A stretch of DNA of 64,000 nt from the NCBI GenBank assembly GCA_965267335.1, contig OZ253953.1, positions 868,001 to 932,000 of the forward strand. The letters run 5' to 3'. Below the pieces are notes generated by a model. The model saw nothing but the letters and a program-made list of their open reading frames with translations. It searched no databases and was not told the origin of the DNA. Shown piece after piece: positions 16,533 through 24,970 of the stretch. Position 1 is the first letter of the stretch. Every line of letters begins with the position of its first letter. This DNA is from G965267335 sp965267335 (GTDB taxonomy: Bacteria; Bacteroidota; Bacteroidia; Cytophagales; JAAEPT01). Both the position numbers and the translations under genes were made by a program.

Positions 16533-18014
16533 ATGAGAGTACTAAGAACAATGATGGTAGTTATGCTATCATCCCTTTTTTGCATAAAAGCTCAGGCATT
16601 CTGTGGCTTCTATGTTGCCAAAGCTAATTCCAAGCTATTTAATAAAACCTCACAAGTTATTCTCGTGAGAGACGGCACTCAATCCACGATTACAATGAGC
16701 AATGACTATCAGGGTGACCTGAAGGAATTTGCTATGGTGGTACCGGTGCCGGTCATTCTCAATGAAGAGGATATTGAGACCGTGGAAAAATCGGTATTTG
16801 ACAAACTGGATGACTACTCGGCACCCCGTATGGCCATGTATTATGACAATGAGCCATGTCCGCAACCGGTAAATGATTTGGTGCTCTGTGATTCATATAG
16901 TTTTTCATTGTCTGGTACAGCAAGTATGTCGGTTCAGGGATCGTTGACATACAATTGGGGAGTGACTATCCAGGCAAAATATCAGGTTGATGAATATGAC
17001 ATTCTTATACTCTCAGCTACCGAATCCAGTGGGCTTGAAAAGTGGCTGATCACTAATGGCTATAAAATCCCTGAGGGAGCCAAAGAGGTCCTTGAACCTT
17101 ATATCAAAAGTGACATGAAGTTCTTTGTGGTGAAGGTAAACATGGATAGGCTTGCCAAAATGGGACAAAAGGACATTAAGCCAATCAGAATTAAATTTCA
17201 CTCCGATAAGTTTATGCTACCGATCAGATTAGGTATGGCAAATGCCAATGGTGATCAGGATATGATTGTGTACACCTTTTCAAAGAAAGGAAGGGTTGAG
17301 GCAACCAATTATAGAAATGTAAAAATCCCTACGGACAAAGACGTCCCATCCTTTGTTCAGAATGACTTCGGTGATTTTTACACTAAGGTTTTCAAAACTA
17401 CTCATAAGCGTCATAATGGGAATGTGGTGTTTCATGAATATGCCTGGGATGTGAGTGCCCGCAATCCTGTGAAGTGTGATCCGTGCAATGGTCCTCCTCC
17501 TGTAAACCAGGATTTGCTCGCTGCAGGCGTTGAGTGGTTGGATGCTCCCGATGCTAAGGTGTACTTCACCAGAATGCACGTGCGCTACAATCGACAAAAT
17601 TTCCCTCAGGACTTACGGTTTCAGGAGACAACCAATACTGACCGATTTCAGGGAAGGTATGTCATTCATACCCCGGCATCGGGACCCTTTGGCTGTGAAG
17701 ATGGGCAAAAGTACTGTCTGGACTTAAGAGAACGTAGAAAGAATGAGGTCCTTGAATACGGACTGCTGACCGGAGATGATATCTCACAGCACTACGACTA
17801 CATTACTGAATACGACAAGTATGTATCCAAGAAGTACAAAGGTCAGCTGACTCCGATTGTATTACCTCAAATAAATGATGACAAGAACTTACCGGGTATT
17901 GAAGCAGCACCGCAAACAGGGGGAGACCTGTTCGTGATTTTTCTTGTGCTACTGATTTGTGCACTGCTGTTGGTACCTGGTAGGTTTGGTTCTAGAAAAA
18001 AAATTCCTGCCTGA
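16533..18014 (+). CDS. DUF2330 family membrane-anchored periplasmic protein, paralogue 1
   Basis: This protein has 493 residues: a signal peptide (RTMMVVMLSSLFCIKAQA), a large extracytoplasmic DUF2330 domain beginning FCGFYVAKANSKLFNKTSQV, and a single C-terminal membrane helix (FVIFLVLLICALLLVP) followed by a short basic tail. Family blocks shared with the next three genes are EPYIKSDMKFF, KFMLPIRLGMANANGDQDM, VKCDPC (Cys315 and Cys318) and VRYN-QNFPQDL. A loop after PC (about residues 98-138) is unlike the other paralogues and carries its own Cys. Two extra Cys (GCEDGQKYC) lie near residue 390. The ATG at 16533 is preferred to earlier starts because it fits the signal peptide. DUF2330 has no established function. 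A terminator at 18070-18114 separates this gene from paralogue 2. Confidence 0.85.
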   Translation: MRVLRTMMVVMLSSLFCIKAQAFCGFYVAKANSKLFNKTSQVILVRDGTQSTITMSNDYQGDLKEFAMVVPVPVILNEEDIETVEKSVFDKLDDYSAPRMAMYYDNEPCPQPVNDLVLCDSYSFSLSGTASMSVQGSLTYNWGVTIQAKYQVDEYDILILSATESSGLEKWLITNGYKIPEGAKEVLEPYIKSDMKFFVVKVNMDRLAKMGQKDIKPIRIKFHSDKFMLPIRLGMANANGDQDMIVYTFSKKGRVEATNYRNVKIPTDKDVPSFVQNDFGDFYTKVFKTTHKRHNGNVVFHEYAWDVSARNPVKCDPCNGPPPVNQDLLAAGVEWLDAPDAKVYFTRMHVRYNRQNFPQDLRFQETTNTDRFQGRYVIHTPASGPFGCEDGQKYCLDLRERRKNEVLEYGLLTGDDISQHYDYITEYDKYVSKKYKGQLTPIVLPQINDDKNLPGIEAAPQTGGDLFVIFLVLLICALLLVPGRFGSRKKIPA

Positions 18015-18069
18015 TTATGGAATTCAAATCAGGATGGCATCTAAAGAGTATAATCCGGTAGAGTTGGCT

Positions 18070-18114
18070 GGGGCGAAACAGAGATTTTAATCAACGTTTC
18101 GCCCCCCATTTTTT
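18070..18114 (+). terminator. Intrinsic terminator between DUF2330 paralogues 1 and 2
   Basis: A perfect 10-bp stem GGGGCGAAAC / GTTTCGCCCC (18070-18079 and 18096-18105) with a 16-nt loop is followed by CCA and six T residues (18109-18114). It implies that paralogue 2 needs its own promoter within the following 90 bp. Confidence 0.72.
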
Positions 18115-18206
18115 ATAGCAGTTGGAAAAAGTAATGCGGATTATGGAAAGAGATGAGTCAAAGCATCTCATTAGTAGACTAGCATTAACTCAAAATTTTT
18201 AAAACT

Positions 18207-19691
18207 ATGAAAAAGATATTTTCGACACTTTTTGTGCTTGCCCTCTCCGGATATACCATGAATGTGCTGGCCTTTTGCGGTTTCTATGTTGCAAAAGCAG
18301 ATGCAAAACTTTTTAACAAAACCTCACAAGTTATATTGGTAAGGGATGGTGATCAGTCCGTGATAACTATGTCCAGTGATTTCTCGGGTCCGCTTGATGA
18401 ATTTGCTATGGTTGTTCCTGTACCACAGGTACTGGAGCGTAACCAGATAAAAACAGTGAGTAAATCTATTTTCGACAAGCTTGATGCGTACTCAGCACCA
18501 CGAATGGCCGAGTACTATGATAACAATCCTTGTTGGGAATATGAGTTTGAAGATAAGGTACTGGACTATTCTGAATCAGAGAAAATACCCATGAACCCGA
18601 GGAAGTATAAAGAATCCAACAAACTCGGGGTGACCGTAGAAGCGAAGTACCAAGTCGGAGAATACGACATTCTTATCCTTTCAGCTGAAAAGTCTGCAGG
18701 CCTGGAAACCTGGCTGATCAAAAATGATTATAAAATTCCAGCAGGAGCCAAAGAAGTGTTGGAGCCGTATATCAAAAGCGACATGAAATTTTTTGTAGTC
18801 AAAGTGAATATGAAGGAATTAAAAAAGTCCGGAAGCGAAGAACTCAACCCGATCAGAATTTCTTTCAAGTCAGACAAATTTATGTTGCCTATCAGATTGG
18901 GAATGGCTAATGCTAACGGTGATCAGGATATGATTGTGTACACTTTTACGAAGAACGGGCGTACCGAAACTACCAACTACAGAACGGTTAAAATTCCAAC
19001 TAATAATGAGATTCCGGTCTTTGTTCAGGACAACTTTGGTAAGTTTTATAAAGATGCATTTAAGAAGGCACACAAAAGAGAAAATGAAGCTGTGACATTT
19101 TTGGAGTACGCATGGGATGTCAGTGCCAGACAATATGTGAAGTGTGATCCATGTGTGGGAAATCCTCCGGTTAACCAGGATCTGGCAGATGCAGGAGTAT
19201 TTTGGTTGAACAAAGATCCAATGAGTCCTGTGTTCTTCACGCGGCTGCATGTAAGATACAATCGTGAAAACTTCCCACAGGACCTGAAGTTTCAGATCAC
19301 ATCAAACAAGGAAAGGTTCCAGGGCAGGTACGTAATTCGTCATCCAGCCGTAGGCCCATTTGAGTGTGAGTCTGGTAAGACGTACTTACAGGGAGTCGTT
19401 AAAAGAAGGGAGAAAGAGCTTCATGAATTAGCCAGACTGACGGGCTGGAATATTAATGAGCACAGTGATTACGTACAAGAATATCGTAAGATACTAAGGG
19501 AAAGTTATCCTTCAGAAAAGACTACCAAAGGGGAAGTGACTCCGGTTATCGATACTGTTAATGACAACAATAATACTACACCAGGTGGAGGAACTGATCG
19601 ATCATTGTTCTTTCTCTTCCTGGGGTCCGTGATATTTATACTATTGGGTTGGCCTATACTGAGGGAAAAAATAAGTCCAACCCGTGCATAA
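18207..19691 (+). CDS. DUF2330 family membrane-anchored periplasmic protein, paralogue 2
   Basis: This 494-residue paralogue has the same architecture as its neighbours: signal peptide (LFVLALSGYTMNVLA), mature start FCGFYVAKADAKLFNKTSQV, EPYIKSDMKFF, KFMLPIRLGMANANGDQDM, VKCDPC, VRYNRENFPQDLKFQ, and a C-terminal helix (SLFFLFLGSVIFILLGW) with a basic end. Its variable loop (about residues 108-145) is acidic (EYEFEDKVLDYSESEK) and has only one Cys (NPCWEY). The C-terminal cysteine pair of paralogue 1 is reduced to a single Cys (GPFECESGK). Close similarity to the other copies along the whole length shows local tandem duplication. It lies 92 bp after a terminator and 96 bp before paralogue 3. 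Confidence 0.86.
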   Translation: MKKIFSTLFVLALSGYTMNVLAFCGFYVAKADAKLFNKTSQVILVRDGDQSVITMSSDFSGPLDEFAMVVPVPQVLERNQIKTVSKSIFDKLDAYSAPRMAEYYDNNPCWEYEFEDKVLDYSESEKIPMNPRKYKESNKLGVTVEAKYQVGEYDILILSAEKSAGLETWLIKNDYKIPAGAKEVLEPYIKSDMKFFVVKVNMKELKKSGSEELNPIRISFKSDKFMLPIRLGMANANGDQDMIVYTFTKNGRTETTNYRTVKIPTNNEIPVFVQDNFGKFYKDAFKKAHKRENEAVTFLEYAWDVSARQYVKCDPCVGNPPVNQDLADAGVFWLNKDPMSPVFFTRLHVRYNRENFPQDLKFQITSNKERFQGRYVIRHPAVGPFECESGKTYLQGVVKRREKELHELARLTGWNINEHSDYVQEYRKILRESYPSEKTTKGEVTPVIDTVNDNNNTTPGGGTDRSLFFLFLGSVIFILLGWPILREKISPTRA

Positions 19692-19696
19692 GCCTG

Positions 19697-19723
19697 TTTG
19701 CTGTTATAAATCAGATACTTTTG
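19697..19723 (+). promoter_or_regulatory. Possible promoter of the DUF2330 paralogue 3 operon
   Basis: TACTTTTG at 19716-19723 is a perfect TAnnTTTG box, and a TTTG at 19697-19700 lies upstream, although the 15-nt spacing is shorter than at rpmH. The box sits inside a short palindrome (GATACTTTTGTATC). The leader to the ATG at 19788 would be about 60 nt. Confidence 0.32.
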
Positions 19724-19787
19724 TATCAGAGCCACCAGGATGACATGTCCTTGTGGTTTTATTGAAGTTCAACAAAATAGTTCAATT

Positions 19788-21272
19788 ATGAAGCTGTTTA
19801 CACTATCACTAATGAGTTTAGCCTTTTCATGGAATGCATATTCATTCTGTGGGTTTTATGTAGCTAAGGCCGACTCCAAATTGTTCAACAAATCATCTCA
19901 GATCATTATGGTTCGAAATGGTAATCAGACATCGATTACTATGGCCAATGATTATCAGGGAGACTCCAAAGATTTTGCTATGGTGGTTCCGGTACCTACT
20001 GTATTAGCTGAGTCTGACATTACAACTGTTGAAGCTGATATTTTTACCAAACTTGATAAGTATTCGGCTCCCCGAATGGCTAGCTACTATGATAGATGTC
20101 CATGCTATAAGAAGCGGAGAAGAAGAAAGTTTCGTTTTAAAAGAATGGCAATGGCTAAATTCCATGACGGAGCTGGAATGGGAGGAAGCCCGCAAACAAG
20201 AGAAGAAGCGTTGGGTATCGACATCAAGGCAAAATACACCGTAGGTGAATATGATATCGTAATCCTTTCGGCCAAGCACTCAGGAGGACTGGAAATTTAT
20301 CTGAATGAAAAAGGATACCAGATTCCTGATAAAGCAAGGGAAGTGCTGGAACCTTATATCAAAAGTGACATGAAGTTTTTTCTGGTAAAGGTCAACCTTG
20401 AAAAAGCAGAGGAGAACAAGACTACCGACCTCAAACCAATCAAAATCACCTTTGAATCGGATAAGTTTATGTTGCCGATAAGACTCGGAATGGCCAATGC
20501 TGACGGTGACCAGGATATGATCGTGTACACCTTCACAAAAGAAGGACGTACTGAAACGACTAATTATAGGACGGTAAAGATTCCTACAAATATTGATGTA
20601 CCCCTTGATGTAAAAGATAAGTTCGGTGAGTTTTATAAATCAACTTTTGAAAAGAAGTACAAGGAAGAGAACGGTAAAGCAGTATTTCTGGAGTATGCCT
20701 GGGATGTTAGCCAGCGAAATAATGTGAAGTGTGATCCATGTGTTGGTCCTCCGCCATTGTTGGCTGATTTGACCAAAGTAGGTGTAGACTGGCTGGATGC
20801 ATCAGGGATGGGACAAGTTTTTATTACGCGGTTGCATGTACGGTACAATCGTGAAAACTTTCCTCAGGACCTAAAATTTCAGGTAACGAATAATCAGCAA
20901 AAATTTCAGGGGAGGTATGTGATTCATTACCCCGCCACATGTAGCAGAATGAGCTGTTCGGCAGGTAAGGAATATATCAATGACTTGAGAAAAAGAAGGT
21001 ATCGTGAAGTGAACAACCTGGTTAGCCTGACTGGCTGGGAAGCGTCAGCATATGATAAATACCTGAATGAATACTCAAGAAAGACCGTTCCAAAAAGAAC
21101 CACAAAAAAGGGTGAAATTGCACCAATTGGTATAAATTTTGATGGGGATAATCCCGATAATTATTCTTATTTTAATCTCAATTATTCAAAGATTCTTTTG
21201 TACTTATTGATAGGATCGGTATTTTTTTATTCACTGTGGCTTCCGTACAAAAAAGTCGCAATCACACGATAA
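19788..21272 (+). CDS. DUF2330 family membrane-anchored periplasmic protein, paralogue 3
   Basis: This 494-residue protein has a signal peptide (LFTLSLMSLAFSWNAYS) and mature start FCGFYVAKADSKLFNKSSQI, followed by the shared blocks EPYIKSDMKFF, KFMLPIRLGMANADGDQDM, VKCDPC and VRYNRENFPQDLKFQ. Its variable loop is strikingly basic (CPCYKKRRRRKFRFKR) and then Met/Gly-rich, unlike the acidic loop of paralogue 2. A C-terminal CSRMSCSAG replaces the other Cys pair. The C-terminal helix (ILLYLLIGSVFFYSLWL) ends in KKVAITR. The ATG at 19788 is chosen over an in-frame start at 19740, which would place a non-signal stretch (TCPCGFIEVQQ) first. It is 24 bp from paralogue 4 and probably begins a four-gene operon. 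Confidence 0.86.
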   Translation: MKLFTLSLMSLAFSWNAYSFCGFYVAKADSKLFNKSSQIIMVRNGNQTSITMANDYQGDSKDFAMVVPVPTVLAESDITTVEADIFTKLDKYSAPRMASYYDRCPCYKKRRRRKFRFKRMAMAKFHDGAGMGGSPQTREEALGIDIKAKYTVGEYDIVILSAKHSGGLEIYLNEKGYQIPDKAREVLEPYIKSDMKFFLVKVNLEKAEENKTTDLKPIKITFESDKFMLPIRLGMANADGDQDMIVYTFTKEGRTETTNYRTVKIPTNIDVPLDVKDKFGEFYKSTFEKKYKEENGKAVFLEYAWDVSQRNNVKCDPCVGPPPLLADLTKVGVDWLDASGMGQVFITRLHVRYNRENFPQDLKFQVTNNQQKFQGRYVIHYPATCSRMSCSAGKEYINDLRKRRYREVNNLVSLTGWEASAYDKYLNEYSRKTVPKRTTKKGEIAPIGINFDGDNPDNYSYFNLNYSKILLYLLIGSVFFYSLWLPYKKVAITR

Positions 21273-21296
21273 CATCAAAATCTAATTTTTTCGCTC

Positions 21297-22748
21297 ATGA
21301 AAACTAAAAAGATAATTGCCCTGGCACTATGCGGTATGATAGGAATGCAATCAGCTTTTTCCTTCTGTGGCTTTTTTGTAGCCAAGTCTGATGGAAAACT
21401 ATTTAACAAAACATCACAAATTGTATTTGCCAGAGATGGCAATCGATCAGTCATTACAATGGCACAGGACTATCAGGGAGCGTTAAAGGACTTTGCTATG
21501 GTGATACCAGTGCCAGTGGTTTTGAAGAGAAGTGATATCAAAACAGTGGCAGCTTCAAATATTAATTTGCTTGATCAATATTCGGCACCAAGAGTAGCGG
21601 AGTATTATGATCAGTCACCTTGTCGGACACAGAGATATGATAACCTCCAGAAGGTGGCTTCGATGCAACGCGCAAACATGACCGGAGCAGTACATAGGGG
21701 TGCTGCTGTTGATCATGGAGTGACTGTTGAGGCAGAATATGAAGTTGATGAGTATGATATTCTCATTCTTTCGGCTAAAGAATCCTCTGGCCTTAAAGCA
21801 TGGTTAGACGAGAATGGTTACCAGATACCTGATGGAGCAGAAGAAGTATTGGAGCCTTATATCAAAAGTGATATGAAGTTCTTTGTGGCTAAAGTAGGTT
21901 TGGAAAGAACTCCGGAAGGAACCACAGATCTGACACCTCTACAAATTGGCTTCGACTCTCCAAAGTTCATGTTGCCAATAAGGCTGGGAATGGCCAATGC
22001 AGACGGTGATCAGAACATGCAGGTGTTTATGTTAACTCAGGGTGGTCGTGTAGAGACTACAAATTACCGAACTGAAAAGATGAAAACAGATGTTAACATT
22101 CCTGAGTTTGCCTCTTATGAGTTTGATGATTTTTACAAAAAACTGTTTGATAGAACCTACAAAAAATCGGAAGGTAAGAATGTATTTCTGGAGTATGCCT
22201 GGGATATAGGTAGAGGAGTAAGTGTGAAGTGTGATCCATGTGTGTCTCCACCGGTACCCTATGCCATCCTGGAAAAGTTTGGAGTGCTCTGGGACAAGAA
22301 AGATATTTTTATCACCAGAATGAGAGTTCGTTACAATAGAGAAAACTTTCCGCAGGATTTAAAATTTCAAAAGACCAGCAACAAAGAGCGATATCAGTGT
22401 AGGTATGTCATTCACAGAACTTCAAGTGGCCCCTTCAACTGTAATGCGGCAACCGGTTATTTCAAAAAGGTAATCGACAGAAGGAATCAGGAACTGGCCA
22501 ACCTGGAAGAAATGACCGGTCAGACATTAGCCGATTTCCCTATTTATGATGATTATGTGTCAAGGTGGGAGAGAAAGCTGAACGCCAAAACAAAAAAGAA
22601 CGAAGTTGTACCGGTTGTCACCCCTCAGATAACTGATGATCCGGGATCCGGGACGGGTGCTATTCTGCTCTACTCACTGATCGCATTAACATTGATCGGA
22701 ACAGGGTTCTATAGCAAAACACTTCGCGGACAATCAATCGCAGCCTAA
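21297..22748 (+). CDS. DUF2330 family membrane-anchored periplasmic protein, paralogue 4
   Basis: This 483-residue copy is the most divergent. It has a signal peptide (IIALALCGMIGMQSAFS), FCGFFVAKSDGKLFNKTSQI, EPYIKSDMKFF, KFMLPIRLGMANADGDQNM, VKCDPC (Cys312 and Cys315), VRYNRENFPQDLKFQ, and a C-terminal helix (AILLYSLIALTLIGTGF). The tyrosine in the otherwise strict MIVYTF block is changed (MQVFML). Its variable loop (SPCRTQRYDNLQKVASMQR) is of mixed charge. The stop codon overlaps the start of the RnfD-like gene (TAATG), so the two are translationally coupled, which is the strongest reason to link DUF2330 to that membrane protein. Confidence 0.86.
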   Translation: MKTKKIIALALCGMIGMQSAFSFCGFFVAKSDGKLFNKTSQIVFARDGNRSVITMAQDYQGALKDFAMVIPVPVVLKRSDIKTVAASNINLLDQYSAPRVAEYYDQSPCRTQRYDNLQKVASMQRANMTGAVHRGAAVDHGVTVEAEYEVDEYDILILSAKESSGLKAWLDENGYQIPDGAEEVLEPYIKSDMKFFVAKVGLERTPEGTTDLTPLQIGFDSPKFMLPIRLGMANADGDQNMQVFMLTQGGRVETTNYRTEKMKTDVNIPEFASYEFDDFYKKLFDRTYKKSEGKNVFLEYAWDIGRGVSVKCDPCVSPPVPYAILEKFGVLWDKKDIFITRMRVRYNRENFPQDLKFQKTSNKERYQCRYVIHRTSSGPFNCNAATGYFKKVIDRRNQELANLEEMTGQTLADFPIYDDYVSRWERKLNAKTKKNEVVPVVTPQITDDPGSGTGAILLYSLIALTLIGTGFYSKTLRGQSIAA

Positions 22749-23578
22749 TGGCAGAAGCAGTTCAACAAAACACAAAACCGAATACGTTCCGGGCGTTTAT
22801 TAAAGATGCCCGGAACTTTCAGATCATTTATCTGTCGATCTTTTTGGTATACGGTATCAATGTGTTGGATTGGGAAGCTGATATTCCAAAATACCTGATC
22901 ATCATTAGCTGTTGTCTGGTTACACAGGCAGTATGCATCGCTTTGACGACTAAGAATTACACTGGGATAAAAAGCGGAATGATCACTGCACTGGGATTGT
23001 GCTTGTTGTTGAGAACCGAAGAATACTGGATATTAATACTGGCGCCTATATTGTCAATTGCCAGCAAGTTTTTAATAAGAACAAAGAAGAAACACGTGTT
23101 TAACCCAGCCAACTTCGGGTTGACTTTGGCTCTATTCACGGGGCAGGCGTACATCTCCCCCGGTCAGTGGGGGAGCGATGCTGTGTTCGTTTATTTTGTT
23201 GGATTTCTGGCTTTGGTTATTCTATTGCGGGTAGGCAGAATCGATACGAGTTTAACTTTTTTAGGTACATTATTCTTGTGCAGCTTTTGTTATAACTATC
23301 TCTATAAAGATTGGGAAATGGATGTGATTCTACACAGTTTCACCAGCGGTTCTCTTTTGCTCTTTAGCTTCTTTATGATCACTGACCCCATGACAACGCC
23401 TAATAATTGGAAGGCCAGAATTGCCTGGGTAATGTTGGTAGCTATCGGTTCTTTTGTTTTAACGGAATTTTTTCAAAAAAATGCTGGCTCCCCGATTTAT
23501 ATGCTCTTCTTCATGGCTCCGCTTACTATTCTTTTTGATAAAGTATTTAAAGGAGAAAAATATGAGTGGGGTAAATAA
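22748..23578 (+). CDS. Orphan NqrB/RnfD-like integral membrane protein
   Basis: This 276-residue protein has about nine or ten hydrophobic segments. It carries two landmarks of the NqrB/RnfD superfamily: KHVFNPANFGLTLALF (about residues 116-131) and FFMITDPMTTP (about residues 207-217, equivalent to the DPvTsP signature). Family members are the flavin-binding membrane subunits of Na+-NQR and Rnf ion-pumping complexes. The S/T-G-A-T flavinylation motif is not evident, and no other Nqr or Rnf subunits are in the window, so it is an orphan. Its start overlaps the stop of DUF2330 paralogue 4. Role in electron transfer through the inner membrane to the DUF2330 proteins is inference. Confidence 0.78.
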   Translation: MAEAVQQNTKPNTFRAFIKDARNFQIIYLSIFLVYGINVLDWEADIPKYLIIISCCLVTQAVCIALTTKNYTGIKSGMITALGLCLLLRTEEYWILILAPILSIASKFLIRTKKKHVFNPANFGLTLALFTGQAYISPGQWGSDAVFVYFVGFLALVILLRVGRIDTSLTFLGTLFLCSFCYNYLYKDWEMDVILHSFTSGSLLLFSFFMITDPMTTPNNWKARIAWVMLVAIGSFVLTEFFQKNAGSPIYMLFFMAPLTILFDKVFKGEKYEWGK

Positions 23579-23584
23579 CCTACT

Positions 23585-23917
23585 ATGAGATTTCTACTAT
23601 TAATCATTATGGGGCTACCGGTCTTTACACATGCTCAGTCAGTGGATAGCTGTGAGATACGGGTGCCGTCTGTGGTCACTATGGATTGCAAGTATGGTAA
23701 TGACTTTGTTATGCAGGTAAGCAGTAATTGCAAGACCACAGATTATAAAATTAATGTCTATAACCGTTGGGGTAATTTGCTGTACACATCTGAAAAATTA
23801 GAAGAGGTATGGGATTTATCGGATTATCCGGTAGGCACTTATTACTGGCTGGTGAAAGCTAGATGCGAAAATGGACAGAATATTGATCAAGAAGGGTACT
23901 TCCAATTATTGAAATAG
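23585..23917 (+). CDS. Small secreted CHU_C (gliding motility-associated C-terminal) domain protein
   Basis: This 110-residue protein has a signal peptide (FLLLIIMGLPVFTHAQ) followed by almost nothing but a CHU_C-type beta-sandwich: VYNRWGNLLYTSEKLEEVWD, then YPVGTYYWLVKARCENGQ and a final YFQLLK. In Bacteroidota this domain normally sits at the C-terminus of large type B T9SS cargo; as a free-standing protein it is unusual. Two Cys pairs (DSCEIR, MDCKYG, SNCKT, ARCENG) may form disulfides. It starts 6 bp after the RnfD-like gene and is the last gene of the DUF2330 operon, converging with an esterase gene. Confidence 0.72.
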   Translation: MRFLLLIIMGLPVFTHAQSVDSCEIRVPSVVTMDCKYGNDFVMQVSSNCKTTDYKINVYNRWGNLLYTSEKLEEVWDLSDYPVGTYYWLVKARCENGQNIDQEGYFQLLK

Positions 23918-23924
23918 CGGAACC

Positions 23925-24911
23925 TTAAATGGTTCGTTCCGTTTGCCGCACCTGTTTCGCTACTATCACATCGTTATACAAAAAATCGATTATTTCCTGG
24001 AAACATTCAGTCCTTGGTATGGCAGCCCAGTCATGCGTCCCTTGTTTAGCAGTGTAGAGAAAATAGGATTTCCCCAGTTCTTTCAGGCGTTCAGCAATAC
24101 TTAACGAGCCGTATAAGGTCATATGTCCTGGTGTCTGTTGACTACAGTAATGATGCGAAGCCTTCCCGTAGGGAACCAGTTGATCGGCTGTTCCATGAAA
24201 TAATTGAGTAGGAATTGCTGTAGTCGAATCGATTTTTGAAATCGTTGTTATAGCACCAGCCATACCAATCACCCCGGCAAATTTGAAGTCATCTGGCAAG
24301 ATCGTGGTGTCATAAACGAACGCCATATTTAGCACAGTCTCCGCACCAGCACTTGATCCGACTAGTATGATTTTATCTTTGTCAATTTTATACTCTTTAT
24401 TGTTTTCTATGATATGTTGAATGGCTTTGCTAATGTCATAGGAGGCTTCGTTAATAGCTTCAATTTTTTTACCTGCAGGTGTGTTGCAGCCAAAGCCTTG
24501 TTTTTTCATCGTCAAGCGGTATGATACAGACGCTACCGCATAGCCTCGTTGAGCGAGTTTTTCCGCAAAAATTTTAATGCCTTTGGTATTGTGTTTTCCG
24601 GATGAGAACCCACCTCCATGTACAAATACTATGAGTGGAACAGAACCTTTATTTCCTTTAGCCCGATAGAAGTCAAATTCCAGTTGCTCGTCATTTTTAG
24701 TCGAGAAGTTATGGGTATTGATTTCGACTTTGGAAAAAGAGATGTCGCGGTAAAGTGTTTGTGCAAAAGAGGTTTTTGTTATCAGAATAGAAAATACAAC
24801 AAAGAACGAAAGCACTATCTTTTTAGATGTCCATTGAAAATAATCGAACCCAGATAGATACTCTAAAACCAATAGGGGTGCTTTTTTATTGATATTGGAC
24901 TTTGCTTTCAT
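23925..24911 (-). CDS. Alpha/beta hydrolase (esterase/lipase-like)
   Basis: This 328-residue hydrolase has an oxyanion-hole motif VHGGGFSSG (about residues 99-107), a nucleophile elbow GSSAGAE (Ser about residue 190) and a late catalytic His in QGTHDW (about residue 294). The pattern is typical of exported BD-FAE/carboxylesterase-like enzymes acting on ester-linked substrates such as acetylated sugars. A hydrophobic segment (IVLSFFVVFSILITKTSFAQ, residues 32-51) acts as a signal peptide, preceded by an unusual 31-residue extension. A later internal start would give a more ordinary signal, but the TAAATTTG box 7 nt before the ATG at 24911 supports the long form. Substrate unknown. Confidence 0.82.
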   Translation of the reverse strand: MKAKSNINKKAPLLVLEYLSGFDYFQWTSKKIVLSFFVVFSILITKTSFAQTLYRDISFSKVEINTHNFSTKNDEQLEFDFYRAKGNKGSVPLIVFVHGGGFSSGKHNTKGIKIFAEKLAQRGYAVASVSYRLTMKKQGFGCNTPAGKKIEAINEASYDISKAIQHIIENNKEYKIDKDKIILVGSSAGAETVLNMAFVYDTTILPDDFKFAGVIGMAGAITTISKIDSTTAIPTQLFHGTADQLVPYGKASHHYCSQQTPGHMTLYGSLSIAERLKELGKSYFLYTAKQGTHDWAAIPRTECFQEIIDFLYNDVIVAKQVRQTERTI

Positions 24912-24918
24912 GATAGTA

Positions 24919-24926
24919 CAAATTTA
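24919..24926 (-). promoter_or_regulatory. TAnnTTTG promoter box 7 nt before the esterase start
   Basis: On the minus strand TAAATTTG is followed after 7 nt by the ATG at 24911. The expected start of transcription falls at or next to the start codon. No matching upstream TTTG box was found. Confidence 0.5.
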
Positions 24927-24970
24927 TCCGTTTTCATGTATATATCCTGTTGAACGATGATTTATCCGTG

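Noticed and set aside
23920..23935. Short GAACC/GGTTC hairpin between the CHU_C and esterase genes considered as terminator
   Set aside because: The stem is 5 bp and has no T-run on either strand.
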